A stretch of DNA of 62,203 nt from Aporhodopirellula sallentina SM41 (GCF_000346505.1 NZ_ANOH01000400.1:1-62203); one strand, 5' to 3'. Positions 8,321 to 17,806 are shown, counted from the stretch's first letter. A program made the numbers and translations. Notes: a model not told the origin generated them from the letters alone.

Positions 8321-10828
8321 TTACTGCTGCAGCGCGTACAAAATCAAACCGGCAACGATCTTTGCCGCATCCCCCGTCGGATAACCTGGACACTGGATCG
8401 AGTTCTGACTCTCCAACGCGCAACTCAGGTCCAGCGGCGAATAGAAAATCGTATCCACACCGTTGACCTGTATCGCCTCCATGACCGGCGCACCTGAACG
8501 TTGGGTGACAACCATGGCATCCTCGCCGGCTCGTTTCTGGTTCGGCAACCGGATGTTCACGTTGGTGATATCAAATCCGCCGTATCGAGTCGTCCATGCG
8601 GGGTGATCTTCCGGCATCGGGACAAACTCCGCTTGCGGAACGAGGGCCGCAATTTCTCGACGAACCGAACTCGCGAACGCTTCGCTCCCACAAATCGGAC
8701 TGGCGATCAGAATCCCCTCGCGGTCGATGTAATTCTTCAGCGCCGCTCGCGATTTCTCGTCGAGTTCAAACTCGGTTTGCCCGGTCAGGTAAAGCACGCC
8801 GACGCGTTGGAGCGATTGTTCGGTCAACGCAATCGGTTGGTCGACAGCGATGACCTCCACCGTCAGTTTCTCTCGAATGATCAACGCCGCGTTGGGCAAC
8901 GCACGCTGCACCTGTTCCTCACCTGCACCGAGCGCACCGGCGGCGACCGGGATCGCACCTCGCGTGGGCTCCGGTGCATCCTCTGCCACCAACACGCTGA
9001 CGCCATCGAGCTTGTCCTTCAATTCACGCCCCGTCGCATACGCGAGGATGTTCTCGCCGATCGTGATCCCCGCGACGACTTCACGGCCGACCTTCGCCGG
9101 CAAATCCACACCTCGCAACAACGGCCCACCCCGAGACCATCGACACGACAAACTGCGAGGCGAGTAGAAAACCGGTGTCCGGCAACACGCCCCGACACCG
9201 TATACCCAATAGTCAGACGCGATGTCGGCGGGGTCCACCGCCGCTTCGGCAAACCAAACGGGATGCGTGGTCGGCAAACGATCCAGCTTCGATTTCGGAA
9301 ACCATTCGTTGCACAGAGAAACCACACTTCGTTCGAAGTTCTTTCCCGCACCGCATCCATCACCAGACAACGAATCAAACAGGATCGTCCCACCTTGATC
9401 CAGGTACGCCTTCAAATTCTCGCGAAGAGCCGCGTTGAACCGGAGCGTATCCGAACCGGTAATCACCAGCACCGGTGCCTTCAACAGGTCCTCCACCGTT
9501 GCCTGATCGGCAACGATCGTTTGCCATGTCAGATCTTTGGACCAATCCCGCTCGACATGACGCACCAGTTCGCGTAGCGCGCTGGAATGAGGCAGCGAAC
9601 GAGTCTTTTTCTCATTCGCCACTCGCACGATCACCTCACCACGCTGGGCCCGACTCTCCGACCTCAACGAAGGATGATCGAGACGCCCGACGACCACCTG
9701 CCGCTTCCCTTTTGACAAAAACAGAAGCGCGAACGAGGTTGCAATATCTCGGTTGGACTCGACCACACCGCCGCCTTTCCAAAACCCTTGGAAAGCGTCC
9801 TGCAAACTGACCAACCGTTCGGCACCCTCGCGGTACCAATCTCGGTTACCGATCAAACGACGTCCCGACAAACGTCCGACTCTCTCGACCGCGTAGAGGT
9901 AATAGTAGTAGCTCAGTAGCTCCCCGCCCGGGTTCGCTTGCACGGTGAAGATCTCACTCAGGTAGTCCAAACCTCGCTCAAGAGCGTCGTCGGTATCGCC
10001 GCCACCACAACAGTTCAACCGATCTTCACCGTTGTCGAGATCCTCCAGGCTGCTGCCACAAATCAACAACGATGCGATTCCGGCACAGGTCATCGATCCG
10101 CTCGGACGCGGTCCTCCGTAGGACCAACCACCGCGTCGCAATTGAATCCGTCTCCAGTAATCCGCGGCCGCTTGAAACACCTTCGGATCGACCTCGATCC
10201 CCCGCTCCGCCGCCGCGCCGAGGGCGAGCACTGCAAATTGAGCATTCGAAGGGTCGCCGTTGCCTCGACCGTTGCCATACGTCCACGAACCATAATTCCG
10301 TTCGTTTGGCCCCTTTTGTTGCTCGGTCAACCAAGCCACGTTTCGACGGATCCGGGGCAGATCCTCCAACGCACCGACCGCACAAAACACCAACGTCTGC
10401 AGCGAAATCGAGTAGGTCTGCTGCGGCTCAAACGTTCGCAGGTAATCCAACGCCCGAACGAAATCAGGATCTCGACGAGAAACGCCCGCGTTCACCCACG
10501 CCAACGTGCAAAGCGCCGACAACCCACACGACTGCCCGCCGTATTCTTCCCATCCCCCACGTGCGGTTTGCGATTTCCGCAAATACTCGACTCCGCGATC
10601 AATCGACCGCTGGACCGTGACCGCATCGATCTCCGCAAAAGCCTCCGTCACCGGCGCCGCTGACATCAAAAGCAGCAAAAACCAACGAAGCCCCCGTGTG
10701 GCGCATCCCATCGACGGAAACCTGGTCGTATTGAAACTCAATCGGAAACTCATTCGATCCATTTTGTTTCGTCCCGGTTGGGCAGTTGTCGTTGCTGTCG
10801 CTGAGTTGTTCGGGTTACTTTCACACAT
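8321..10828 (-). CDS. Secreted alpha-toroid and tandem DUF4159 protein
   Basis: I chose the ATG at 10828 because GAGGAT lies a few bases before it. A later ATG at 10711 would give an ideal signal peptide (GLRWFLLLLMSAAPVTEAFA). The N-terminal part of the mature protein carries prenyltransferase/squalene-cyclase-type repeats (SQTARGGWEEYG, LRRGGWSYGG, DAFQGFWKGGG). The C-terminal half holds two similar segments, each with a hydrophobic strand, an LK-Y-D/G loop, an HP-W motif and YSP-x-x-LSC, which fit DUF4159. Length is about 835 residues. The gene is divergent from moxR, a frequent partner of DUF4159 genes. It is probably periplasmic; the activity is unknown. Confidence 0.83.
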   Translation of the reverse strand: MCESNPNNSATATTTAQPGRNKMDRMSFRLSFNTTRFPSMGCATRGLRWFLLLLMSAAPVTEAFAEIDAVTVQRSIDRGVEYLRKSQTARGGWEEYGGQSCGLSALCTLAWVNAGVSRRDPDFVRALDYLRTFEPQQTYSISLQTLVFCAVGALEDLPRIRRNVAWLTEQQKGPNERNYGSWTYGNGRGNGDPSNAQFAVLALGAAAERGIEVDPKVFQAAADYWRRIQLRRGGWSYGGPRPSGSMTCAGIASLLICGSSLEDLDNGEDRLNCCGGGDTDDALERGLDYLSEIFTVQANPGGELLSYYYYLYAVERVGRLSGRRLIGNRDWYREGAERLVSLQDAFQGFWKGGGVVESNRDIATSFALLFLSKGKRQVVVGRLDHPSLRSESRAQRGEVIVRVANEKKTRSLPHSSALRELVRHVERDWSKDLTWQTIVADQATVEDLLKAPVLVITGSDTLRFNAALRENLKAYLDQGGTILFDSLSGDGCGAGKNFERSVVSLCNEWFPKSKLDRLPTTHPVWFAEAAVDPADIASDYWVYGVGACCRTPVFYSPRSLSCRWSRGGPLLRGVDLPAKVGREVVAGITIGENILAYATGRELKDKLDGVSVLVAEDAPEPTRGAIPVAAGALGAGEEQVQRALPNAALIIREKLTVEVIAVDQPIALTEQSLQRVGVLYLTGQTEFELDEKSRAALKNYIDREGILIASPICGSEAFASSVRREIAALVPQAEFVPMPEDHPAWTTRYGGFDITNVNIRLPNQKRAGEDAMVVTQRSGAPVMEAIQVNGVDTIFYSPLDLSCALESQNSIQCPGYPTGDAAKIVAGLILYALQQ

Positions 10829-10982
10829 TGTTATATCCTCACGCCGGAACCCGACTTTGCTTTTCACTGGCAACGCCTAGACTGATAACGTTACGCTGAA
10901 CCAGACGCCCGCCGTCGCATCGTTCTCGACACCAGCGTAAGTTCTCTGAATTACCAATCGTCCCACGAGCCCACCGATCACG

Positions 10983-12164
10983 ATGACCGACCCGTCTTCG
11001 CCAACCCCACCGCCCGTGGTCAACCAACCAACGTCGAACCAGCCGCCGTCGAATTCAGTTTCGCCTAAAACCGGCGGCGCGGCAAATCCATCGTCGGCAG
11101 CCGGTGCCCCACCCGCCCAGACAACGACAGCACAAGCAGCGTCCGCTCCGGCAAAGCCCCGCAACCTTGCCGACGTGTTGCGAGAGTTCGCCGATCACCA
11201 ACAAAAGATGCGTGATGAACTCGGTAAAGTCATTGTGGGGCAAACCGATACGATCGAACAATTACTCGCTGCGATTTTTACCCGCGGACATTGCCTGCTC
11301 GAAGGCGTTCCAGGTTTGGCCAAGACGCTCATGGTCAGCACATTGGCACAAATCCTCGACGTTAATTTCAAACGGGTTCAGTTCACCCCCGACCTAATGC
11401 CGTCCGACATTACCGGAACGCAAGTTCTCGAGGAAGACGAATCGGGCAAACGCCTATTTCGGTTTGTCGAAGGCCCCATCTTCACCAACATCCTTCTCGC
11501 TGACGAGATCAACCGAACGCCCCCGAAAACTCAGGCCGCGTTGCTCGAAGCGATGCAGGAACGGCAAGTTTCGATCGGCCGCGATACCCACACGCTGCCG
11601 GACCCATTCTTCACAATCGCGACACAAAACCCGGTCGAACAGGAGGGCACCTATCCGTTGCCGGAAGCCCAACTCGACCGGTTCATGTTCAACATCAAAA
11701 TCGACTACCCGACCGCCGAAGAGGAAGAGCGGATCCTCACGGCAACAACACGCGGTGATACCGCAACGGTCAACAAGGTGTTGTCGGCGCGAGCAATCCT
11801 GAATTGCCAAAAACTGGTATCGAGCATCGCCGCCGGTCCCCTCGTCATTCGCTATGCCGCGAAACTCGTTCGTGCCACACGTCCGGCTGACGAGTCCGCT
11901 CCCGAATACGTTCGTGAACTCGTCGATTGGGGTGCCGGGCCCCGAGCCGGACAAAACTTGATCGCTGGCGCGAAAGCAATCGCGGCAATGAATGGGCGTT
12001 TCAATGTCGAACCTGGCGACATCCACCGGATCGCGCTGCCCGTGCTGCGGCACCGAATCGCAACCAACTTTCAAGCCCAAGCCGAAGGCATGAACACCGA
12101 CGCGGTGATCACCCGACTGCTACAGGACATCGAGATCCCCGAGCCACCCAAGATGGCAAAGTAG
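10983..12164 (+). CDS. MoxR-family AAA+ ATPase
   Basis: A 393-residue MoxR ATPase. Walker A is GVPGLAKT (residues 108-115), Walker B is ILLADEINR, and the sensor segment IATQNPVEQEGTYPLPEAQ is typical. The first 60 residues are Pro-, Ala- and Thr-rich and look disordered. MoxR proteins act as chaperone-like ATPases that help assemble or insert partners, usually with DUF58 and VWA proteins in the same operon. Here no DUF58 gene follows. The next gene is convergent glutamate dehydrogenase, so the partners must lie elsewhere. It may work with the divergent DUF4159 protein. Confidence 0.9.
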   Translation: MTDPSSPTPPPVVNQPTSNQPPSNSVSPKTGGAANPSSAAGAPPAQTTTAQAASAPAKPRNLADVLREFADHQQKMRDELGKVIVGQTDTIEQLLAAIFTRGHCLLEGVPGLAKTLMVSTLAQILDVNFKRVQFTPDLMPSDITGTQVLEEDESGKRLFRFVEGPIFTNILLADEINRTPPKTQAALLEAMQERQVSIGRDTHTLPDPFFTIATQNPVEQEGTYPLPEAQLDRFMFNIKIDYPTAEEEERILTATTRGDTATVNKVLSARAILNCQKLVSSIAAGPLVIRYAAKLVRATRPADESAPEYVRELVDWGAGPRAGQNLIAGAKAIAAMNGRFNVEPGDIHRIALPVLRHRIATNFQAQAEGMNTDAVITRLLQDIEIPEPPKMAK

Positions 12165-12227
12165 TCCGGCCATCCTCCAGAGACGATCATTCATTCGCCA
12201 AAGGACAGCCCACGATGAAGCTTTGCA

Positions 12228-12254
12228 GTAGCGAAACTCGCCAAGAGTTTCGGC
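12228..12254 (+). repeat. REP-like palindrome, family A, copy 1
   Basis: It begins with GTAG, followed by the stem GAAACTC, loop GCCAA and stem GAGTTTC. The same layout recurs at 12270-12292 in the same orientation with a decayed second arm. Confidence 0.8.
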
Positions 12255-12317
12255 AAGCCCCACGTTCCGGTAGCGAAATTCGCCAAGAGTTTGTCGATTT
12301 AATCAAGAGTCAACCTG

Positions 12318-12392
12318 TTTTCGTTTAACCGGTAGCCGTAGGCGACGCTTGACAGAACACAACCTACCCTTCGGGCACGGGTTAAACGAAAA
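12318..12392. repeat. Inverted repeat with TTTTCGTTTAACC arms
   Basis: The arm TTTTCGTTTAACC at 12318-12330 is matched perfectly on the other strand at 12380-12392. Pairing continues imperfectly inward through the GGTAGCCG and CGGGCACG segments. The unpaired centre is about 30 bases. Confidence 0.7.
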
Positions 12393-12430
12393 TTGAACGG
12401 TATTGCCGTTACAGGAATAAATCAACAGCC

Positions 12431-12488
12431 CGCCAAGAGTTTCGGCAGCCCCCCACGAATCACCGAAAGTCTTGGCGACTTTCGCTAC
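12431..12488. repeat. REPIN-like inverted pair, family A
   Basis: A 5'-truncated copy (12431-12446, CGCCAAGAGTTTCGGC) faces an intact copy on the minus strand (12463-12488). The intact copy has the stem GAAAGTC-GCCAA-GACTTTC, in which both arms differ from copy 1 in a compensating way. Confidence 0.8.
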
Positions 12489-12596
12489 GCCCCTGAACCC
12501 CCATTTCCAGCCGCAACAGTAGCTGTTTTTCCGGCAGAAAATCGACACTGGCGTCATCCCGTTACGGGGATTCGCGTAGTCGAATGGCAAAACACT

Positions 12597-13838
12597 CTAC
12601 GCGAGACCGGCGAGTTCGGAAGCACGGCGGACGCGTGAGATTCCGATCATGTACGCAGCCGTGCGCAGCGACACTTCATGCTGTCCCGCCATTTGCCACA
12701 CGTCTTCGAACGCTTCGTTCATCGTGTGGTCGAGTTCCTGCCGAACTCGATCGAGTGACCATCGATAGTGTTGACGGTTTTGAACCCATTCGAAGTAACT
12801 CACCGTCACCCCGCCCGCATTGGCGAGAATATCAGGAAGCACCGTCACCCCACGTTCATTGAGCACGTCATCGGCCCCCGGGTGAACCGGACCGTTGGCT
12901 GCCTCCACGATCACTTTCGCTTTGATCGTATCAACATTGTCTTCCGTGATCACACCGCCGAGCGCCGCCGGTATCAAAACATCGACCGGGTCGAGCTTCA
13001 GCAGAGCATCCAAAGGCAAATGCTCGGCCCCCTCGAACCCTTCGAGCAACCCTTTCGGGTGAGCGAGCTTGTGGCGCAGCAACTTTTGTATGTTGAGCCC
13101 ATCTTCGTTGTAGTACGTCCCGGTAATGTCTGACACCGCAACGATTGGGAACTGACCTTCGTACAGGAATTTGCCTGCGTGCGATCCCACGTTTCCAAAA
13201 CCTTGAATCGCAACGCGAGTCTTATCGGGAGTCATCCCCAAGCGTTTGATCAGCTTCTGCGTGAGCGTTCCGACACCTCGGCCGGTGGCTTCTTCACGCC
13301 CCTTCGCACCGTATTCTTCCACGGGCTTTCCAGTGATTACCGCTGGGTTGAAACCGTGGTACTTCTCCCATTGATTCCGAAACCAACTCATCACCTGGTG
13401 ATCGGTCCCCATGTCGGGTGCCGGAATGTCGGTATCAGGCCCCACGATGTCGTGAATCTGATCGACAAACGCACGCGTCATCCGTTCAATTTCGTTGCAG
13501 GAAAACTGCGACGGATCAACGCCGATCCCGCCTTTTGCACCACCGTAAGGCAGATTCACCACGGCGGTCTTCCACGTCATCAAACTCGCTAACGCACGTG
13601 ACTCGTCCAGATCGACCTCTTGGTGATAACGCAGCCCGCCCTTCATCGGTCCTCGGGCGTGATCATGCTGAACACGGAAGCCAACGAAGTTCGCCAGTCG
13701 CCCGTCGTCGCGTCGAATGGTGACCTGCACTTGAATTTCGCGATCCGGCATCAACAACGCTTCTTTCAACTCATCACTCATGTCGAGCTGTTCGGCAGCT
13801 TTACTGAAAAAGTACCGAGTGGCTTCGAATGCTTTCAT
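12597..13838 (-). CDS. Glu/Leu/Phe/Val-type dehydrogenase, probably glutamate dehydrogenase
   Basis: A 413-residue hexameric-type amino acid dehydrogenase. GPMKGGLRYH (Lys66) binds the substrate carboxylate, and PYGGAKGGIGVDP contains the catalytic Lys102. A Rossmann fold with GFGNVG follows around residue 215, and the C-terminal NAGGVTVSYFEWVQN block is conserved in glutamate dehydrogenases. The length suits the small NAD- or NADP-linked class. It interconverts glutamate and 2-oxoglutarate with ammonia. It stands alone, convergent with moxR. Cofactor preference cannot be read safely from the sequence. Confidence 0.9.
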   Translation of the reverse strand: MKAFEATRYFFSKAAEQLDMSDELKEALLMPDREIQVQVTIRRDDGRLANFVGFRVQHDHARGPMKGGLRYHQEVDLDESRALASLMTWKTAVVNLPYGGAKGGIGVDPSQFSCNEIERMTRAFVDQIHDIVGPDTDIPAPDMGTDHQVMSWFRNQWEKYHGFNPAVITGKPVEEYGAKGREEATGRGVGTLTQKLIKRLGMTPDKTRVAIQGFGNVGSHAGKFLYEGQFPIVAVSDITGTYYNEDGLNIQKLLRHKLAHPKGLLEGFEGAEHLPLDALLKLDPVDVLIPAALGGVITEDNVDTIKAKVIVEAANGPVHPGADDVLNERGVTVLPDILANAGGVTVSYFEWVQNRQHYRWSLDRVRQELDHTMNEAFEDVWQMAGQHEVSLRTAAYMIGISRVRRASELAGLA

Positions 13839-14023
13839 GACAAACTTTCATGCAGATAGAGTGAGGAAAAAACGCGAGCGTCCGAACTCAACGCCGCGCC
13901 CGCATTGTACCGATCGAACATTCCCCAACATGGCTGAAAATGGCAACCATTTTTCATCGAGGTCACGTTGAACACGCCTACTTTGTAACACGTGGGAAAG
14001 ACGCGTGGGCGATTGGCAACACT

Positions 14024-14707
14024 CTAGGCGTCTTCGGCTTCGCACTCACCATCAACCACGCGTACCAACCGATACGCCCATCCGCCAACAAGCGCCCCCA
14101 CGATCGGCGCAGTAAGGTACACCCATAAATTTGCGAAATACCCTGACGCCAATGCCGGTCCAAGACTGCGAGCCGGGTTCATTGACGCCTTCGTCAGCGG
14201 CCCTGCCACAAACGCCTCCATCGCAATCACCGCACCGACGGCGAGCCCCGCCGTAATCGACTTTTCCTTCGCTCCGGTCGAAACGCCCATCACGACCCAC
14301 ATCAAAATCGCCGTCATCATCGCTTCGACATACCACGCGGACATCGATGGCAAGATCGTCATCGTCGCCCCCAGGTAGTCTTCCCCCACTCCCAAAACAG
14401 CCCGAATGCTGACGGCGCCGAAAAATGCCCCGGCCACCTGCGCCCCCGCGTAGGCAAATGCGTCCCTCCAAGGGAAACGCCCGACCGACGCGAATGCAAA
14501 CGACACCGCAGGGTTCATGTGCGCGCCGCTGAGATCGCCGATCGAATAGATCATCGTCAACACGACCAATCCCCACACCATCGCAACACCGATGTGCGTC
14601 AACGCCTCGGTCTGCACGTCGACCGAAATCGCGCCACAACCAATCACCACTAAAAAGTAAGTGCCAATGAACTCGCACAGACATCGACGCGGGAGCCCCA
14701 GCAGCAT
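14024..14707 (-). CDS. Aquaporin (MIP family)
   Basis: A 227-residue channel with six membrane segments and the two half-helix signatures: HMNPAVSF (Asn65-Pro66-Ala67) and SMNPARSLGPAL (Asn177-Pro178-Ala179-Arg180). The Arg after the second NPA forms the selectivity filter. The length and ARS sequence fit AqpZ-type water channels more than glycerol facilitators, which are longer. Its start codon shares one base with the stop of the upstream Nudix gene (TAATG), so translation is probably coupled. Inner-membrane protein. Confidence 0.9.
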   Translation of the reverse strand: MLLGLPRRCLCEFIGTYFLVVIGCGAISVDVQTEALTHIGVAMVWGLVVLTMIYSIGDLSGAHMNPAVSFAFASVGRFPWRDAFAYAGAQVAGAFFGAVSIRAVLGVGEDYLGATMTILPSMSAWYVEAMMTAILMWVVMGVSTGAKEKSITAGLAVGAVIAMEAFVAGPLTKASMNPARSLGPALASGYFANLWVYLTAPIVGALVGGWAYRLVRVVDGECEAEDA

Positions 14708-15222
14708 TAAAGATGCCCCAAAAGAAACGCTTGCAGACCGACCAACGTTTTCGAGTCGCGAATTTGATGCTCACGGACCAACGTTTCAACTTCATCGCGT
14801 GAGACGATGCGTGTCGTAATTCGCTCGGTCGGCTCGAGCTGCTGTTCGCCCTCCGTTAAATCACGAGCCGCGATCATGTGCATCAATTCGTTTCCCAATC
14901 CCGGGGCGGAGTAAAACTCACAGATGACATCCAATTGTTTGGCATGATACCCTGTCTCCTCAACCAATTCACGGGCGGCCGTTTCGAGCGGCGGTTCGCC
15001 TGGATCCCGAGTCCCCGCGGGCAGTTCCAACAAAGTCTCCCCCACACCCGTGCGTTCATTCTCGATCATCACGATCGTATCGTCGTCGAGCAACGGCAAC
15101 AGCACGACGGCACCGGGATGTCTTATGTAGGCACGCCGATGAACTTGCCCGTCACGCGACGGCAACTCCATTTCGACAACATCAAAACGGCTCGTCTGCA
15201 ACAGCAGATTCGACTTAGACAC
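14707..15222 (-). CDS. Nudix hydrolase, ADP-ribose pyrophosphatase-like
   Basis: A 171-residue protein with a complete Nudix box: Gly70-x5-Glu76-x7-Arg84-Glu85-Leu-x-Glu88-Glu89-x-Gly91. The preceding sheet and the EFYSAPG segment after the box resemble ADP-ribose or nucleoside-diphosphate-sugar pyrophosphatases. It should hydrolyse a nucleoside diphosphate linked to another group, with magnesium. It is the first gene of a two-gene unit with the aquaporin, overlapping by one base. The link between the two functions is not obvious. Confidence 0.88.
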   Translation of the reverse strand: MSKSNLLLQTSRFDVVEMELPSRDGQVHRRAYIRHPGAVVLLPLLDDDTIVMIENERTGVGETLLELPAGTRDPGEPPLETAARELVEETGYHAKQLDVICEFYSAPGLGNELMHMIAARDLTEGEQQLEPTERITTRIVSRDEVETLVREHQIRDSKTLVGLQAFLLGHL

Positions 15223-15644
15223 GATGGACCATTCTTTCCAAAGACAGGGGCGCCGCCGCTCAACCCACTCCCCGAATTACAAACTCAGCATCTCGATCAC
15301 GAGCGACCGAGAAAGCCTAAGAAAATCCCCCGTCACGCAACACTCCCCTCCTTACAAACCATTCCGAGCACTTTCGCGGCAGCCGACGTTCGCCGGGCAA
15401 CTCAGCGCCGGACATGTCGCAAAAACATCTTCAAAAGTCCGCCGTCCGCACCTGTTATCTAGCGTCAGCGCTAGCCCACTACACCACGCCGGTCAATTTT
15501 GATCAGATGATCGCCATGCGGTGAATGCTCTCGCGAGACCAATATGCTCTATAGAAAAAGTGGCGTTTTTTGTCTCGCGGGCAGTTATGCCGTCCTACCT
15601 CACGACCGCTCTCGGCCGAATCGGACCTGCGCTGATGCTGCCTT
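15223..15644. other. Intergenic region upstream of the second fucosidase, 422 bp
   Basis: It lies between divergent genes, so promoters for both the Nudix gene and the fucosidase should be here. The only clear structure is the perfect hairpin CTAGCG-TCAG-CGCTAG at 15459-15474. No convincing gene. Confidence 0.6.
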
Positions 15645-17774
15645 GTGCGCCCCCCTTCCATTCGGAGTCCCACCTCAATGCACCCCGCCTCAATGCACCC
15701 CGCCTCTCTGCACGCTCCCTCTCCGCACGCTTCCTCTTTGTTGCAAACGTTGCGTTATCAATCGAAGACACAGTTCGGATTTCGCTCCACTGATCAACAT
15801 CGCGTTTTTTGGCTTGTTCGATTCACGACGTTGTTCGTTTTGCTCGTGATGTTGACCAACTCCGCCCGCTCGGAGGAACCGGTTGAACCGATCGGCAAAT
15901 ACGACATTTGGAACTTGCCGGAAATGCCCGTGTCTCCAGGACCCTACGAAGCAAACTGGCAGTCGCTTCGGATGTACGAAGTACCCGACTGGTTCCGGGA
16001 TGGGAAGTTGGGCATTTGGTCACACTGGGACCCTCAATCCATTCCCGAACGTGGCGACTGGTATTCGCGTTGGATGTACGTTCCAGGTCATCACCAGTAC
16101 GAGCACTGCCTGCAGACGTACGGGCACCCTTCCGAGTTCGGCTACAAAGATTTGTGTGCGTTGTGGACGTGTGACAAGTGGGATCCCGAGGGCTTTGTCG
16201 AGATGGCCAAAGGTGCCGGAGGCAAGTACTTCGTGGCACTCGCCAACCATCACGACAACTACGATTGCTGGGACTCGGTATATCAACCGTGGAACTCGGT
16301 CAATCTCGGCCCCAAAAAAGATGTCATTGGCACCTGGGCAAAGTACGCTCGAAAACACGGCATGCCTTTCGGCGTGACCGTGCACGCATCGCCAGCGCGT
16401 ACTTGGGGACAATTCATGCCACCACGCTATTCGTCCGACAGGAGTGGCCCCAAGAAGGGCGTTCCCTACGACGTGATGACCGCCACCCTGCAAAGCGGCA
16501 AAGGAACCGCGTGGGAAGGGCTCGACCCCAAGGATCTGTACGGTCCGCCTCACGTCAAAGAGGACGACGCCAACAAGTCACCGTTCGCGAACCAATTTAT
16601 GTGGAGAGTGAACGACCTACTCAAATACAATCCCGAACTGCTCTACTTTGACGAGTCCGCGGGAACGACCAACCTGGACCTCGGCGTCAAAATGGGGCTT
16701 GGGTACTTGGCACCACGGATCGCGGCGAACTTTTACAACAAGAGTCTTGCCAACAACGAGGGACGCCATGTAGCGGTCCTGAACATCAAGGAAGTCGGTG
16801 GCCCTCGCGACAGTTTAGAAACCAAAGAACTCAGCCACTTGGTGGATCAATCACTCGTCAAAGACAGCGAAAAGAAGAACGAAAAAGAGATCAAGGCGTA
16901 TCCTTTTCAAATCGACGATTCGCTCGGCCCTTGGCACATGAATGTAACGAAACCCTACAACCATGATGCTCGTTGGGTCATTCATCAACTCACCGACATC
17001 GTTAGCAAAAACGGAAACCTGTTGCTCGCCGTTCCGCAACGTGCTCAAGGGAATGTCGATGATCGCGCCCGTGAGATATGCGATAACATTGGCGATTGGC
17101 TCAGCGTCTACGGAGAAGCCATCTACGGCACGCGTCCGTTCGAAGTTTATCGCAATGAAGAACACAAGGTGTACTTCACTCGCAAACGCGATCACGTTTA
17201 CGCGATAATCACGCAGTGGCCCAAAGACTCGTCGCTGACCCTTCCTGAACTAAGGATGGGATGCCCAACGATCGGAAAAATCAGCACGATTGAACTGCTC
17301 GGATCATCAAGCGAGCTTGAGTTCACTCAGTCGAACGAATCGCTGGCCGTTGACCTACCGTCAGAGAGCCCACATGAAATTGCCTCGGTCTTAAAAATCT
17401 CTCACGACAAGACGTGGATCAACGACGACGACCCTGGTGTTCGCTACCGCGGATGGACTCACTTGGTCAATCGCGGCCTTGGTGAATTCAACAACGATAT
17501 CTATTTCTCCAATGCACGTGGCGACCGATGCTCCTATTCATTCCACGGTTCGGGCATCGACCTGGTGACCAACACCAACCCTGAATTCGGAGAACTGATG
17601 ATCCTGATCGACGGCAATCTCGATCGTGTCGTTTCATTGGCACAGGGAGACGAAATCAAACGCCAGCACGTGGTCTATTCAAACCGATCCTTGCCCGCAG
17701 GCGACCACGTTGTGGAGATCGTCAACGTCAGTAACCGCCGATGCGAAATGGATGCATTGGTGATCACCCCGTAG
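15645..17774 (+). CDS. Secreted GH29 alpha-L-fucosidase-like protein with extra C-terminal domain
   Basis: The frame allows 709 residues, but the first 45 are low complexity from a tandem repeat. The hydrophobic export signal (FTTLFVLLVMLTNSA) comes after them, so a later start is likely. The catalytic part shows GH29 features: SHWDPQSIP, DWYSRWMYVPG, ANHHDNYDCWDS and LLYFDES, whose Asp336 occupies the nucleophile position. A beta-rich region follows. A final domain of about 110 residues (from YRGWTHL to MDALVITP) looks like a carbohydrate-binding sandwich absent from the first GH29. It is convergent with the macroglobulin gene. The substrate is probably a fucosylated polysaccharide, an inference. 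Confidence 0.88.
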   Translation: MRPPSIRSPTSMHPASMHPASLHAPSPHASSLLQTLRYQSKTQFGFRSTDQHRVFWLVRFTTLFVLLVMLTNSARSEEPVEPIGKYDIWNLPEMPVSPGPYEANWQSLRMYEVPDWFRDGKLGIWSHWDPQSIPERGDWYSRWMYVPGHHQYEHCLQTYGHPSEFGYKDLCALWTCDKWDPEGFVEMAKGAGGKYFVALANHHDNYDCWDSVYQPWNSVNLGPKKDVIGTWAKYARKHGMPFGVTVHASPARTWGQFMPPRYSSDRSGPKKGVPYDVMTATLQSGKGTAWEGLDPKDLYGPPHVKEDDANKSPFANQFMWRVNDLLKYNPELLYFDESAGTTNLDLGVKMGLGYLAPRIAANFYNKSLANNEGRHVAVLNIKEVGGPRDSLETKELSHLVDQSLVKDSEKKNEKEIKAYPFQIDDSLGPWHMNVTKPYNHDARWVIHQLTDIVSKNGNLLLAVPQRAQGNVDDRAREICDNIGDWLSVYGEAIYGTRPFEVYRNEEHKVYFTRKRDHVYAIITQWPKDSSLTLPELRMGCPTIGKISTIELLGSSSELEFTQSNESLAVDLPSESPHEIASVLKISHDKTWINDDDPGVRYRGWTHLVNRGLGEFNNDIYFSNARGDRCSYSFHGSGIDLVTNTNPEFGELMILIDGNLDRVVSLAQGDEIKRQHVVYSNRSLPAGDHVVEIVNVSNRRCEMDALVITP
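15673..15732 (+). repeat. Four 15-bp tandem repeats at the fucosidase 5' end
   Basis: Two identical units (CCTCAATGCACCCCG, 15673-15702) are followed by two diverged ones up to 15732. They lie in frame in the proposed N-terminus and would encode Ser-Met-His-Pro-Ala repeats, which suggests that translation really starts after them. Confidence 0.8.
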
Positions 17775-17806
17775 CAGTGATCTCGGGCGAGGGCGTTTAC
17801 TAGAAA

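Larger units (their letters stand above)
12165..12596. other. Repeat-filled gap between convergent moxR and gdh
   Basis: This 432-bp gap has no credible gene. It holds four copies of a GTAG-headed palindrome (12228-12254, 12270-12292, 12431-12446, 12463-12488) and a long inverted repeat with perfect 13-base arms at 12318-12330 and 12380-12392. Both flanking genes end here, so the hairpins could end transcription from either side. Confidence 0.75.

Noticed and set aside
12228-12488. Possible CRISPR array from repeated CGCCAAGAGTTT units
   Set aside because: Copies differ in orientation and spacing, spacers are not of constant length, and no cas genes are present. REP-like elements explain them better.
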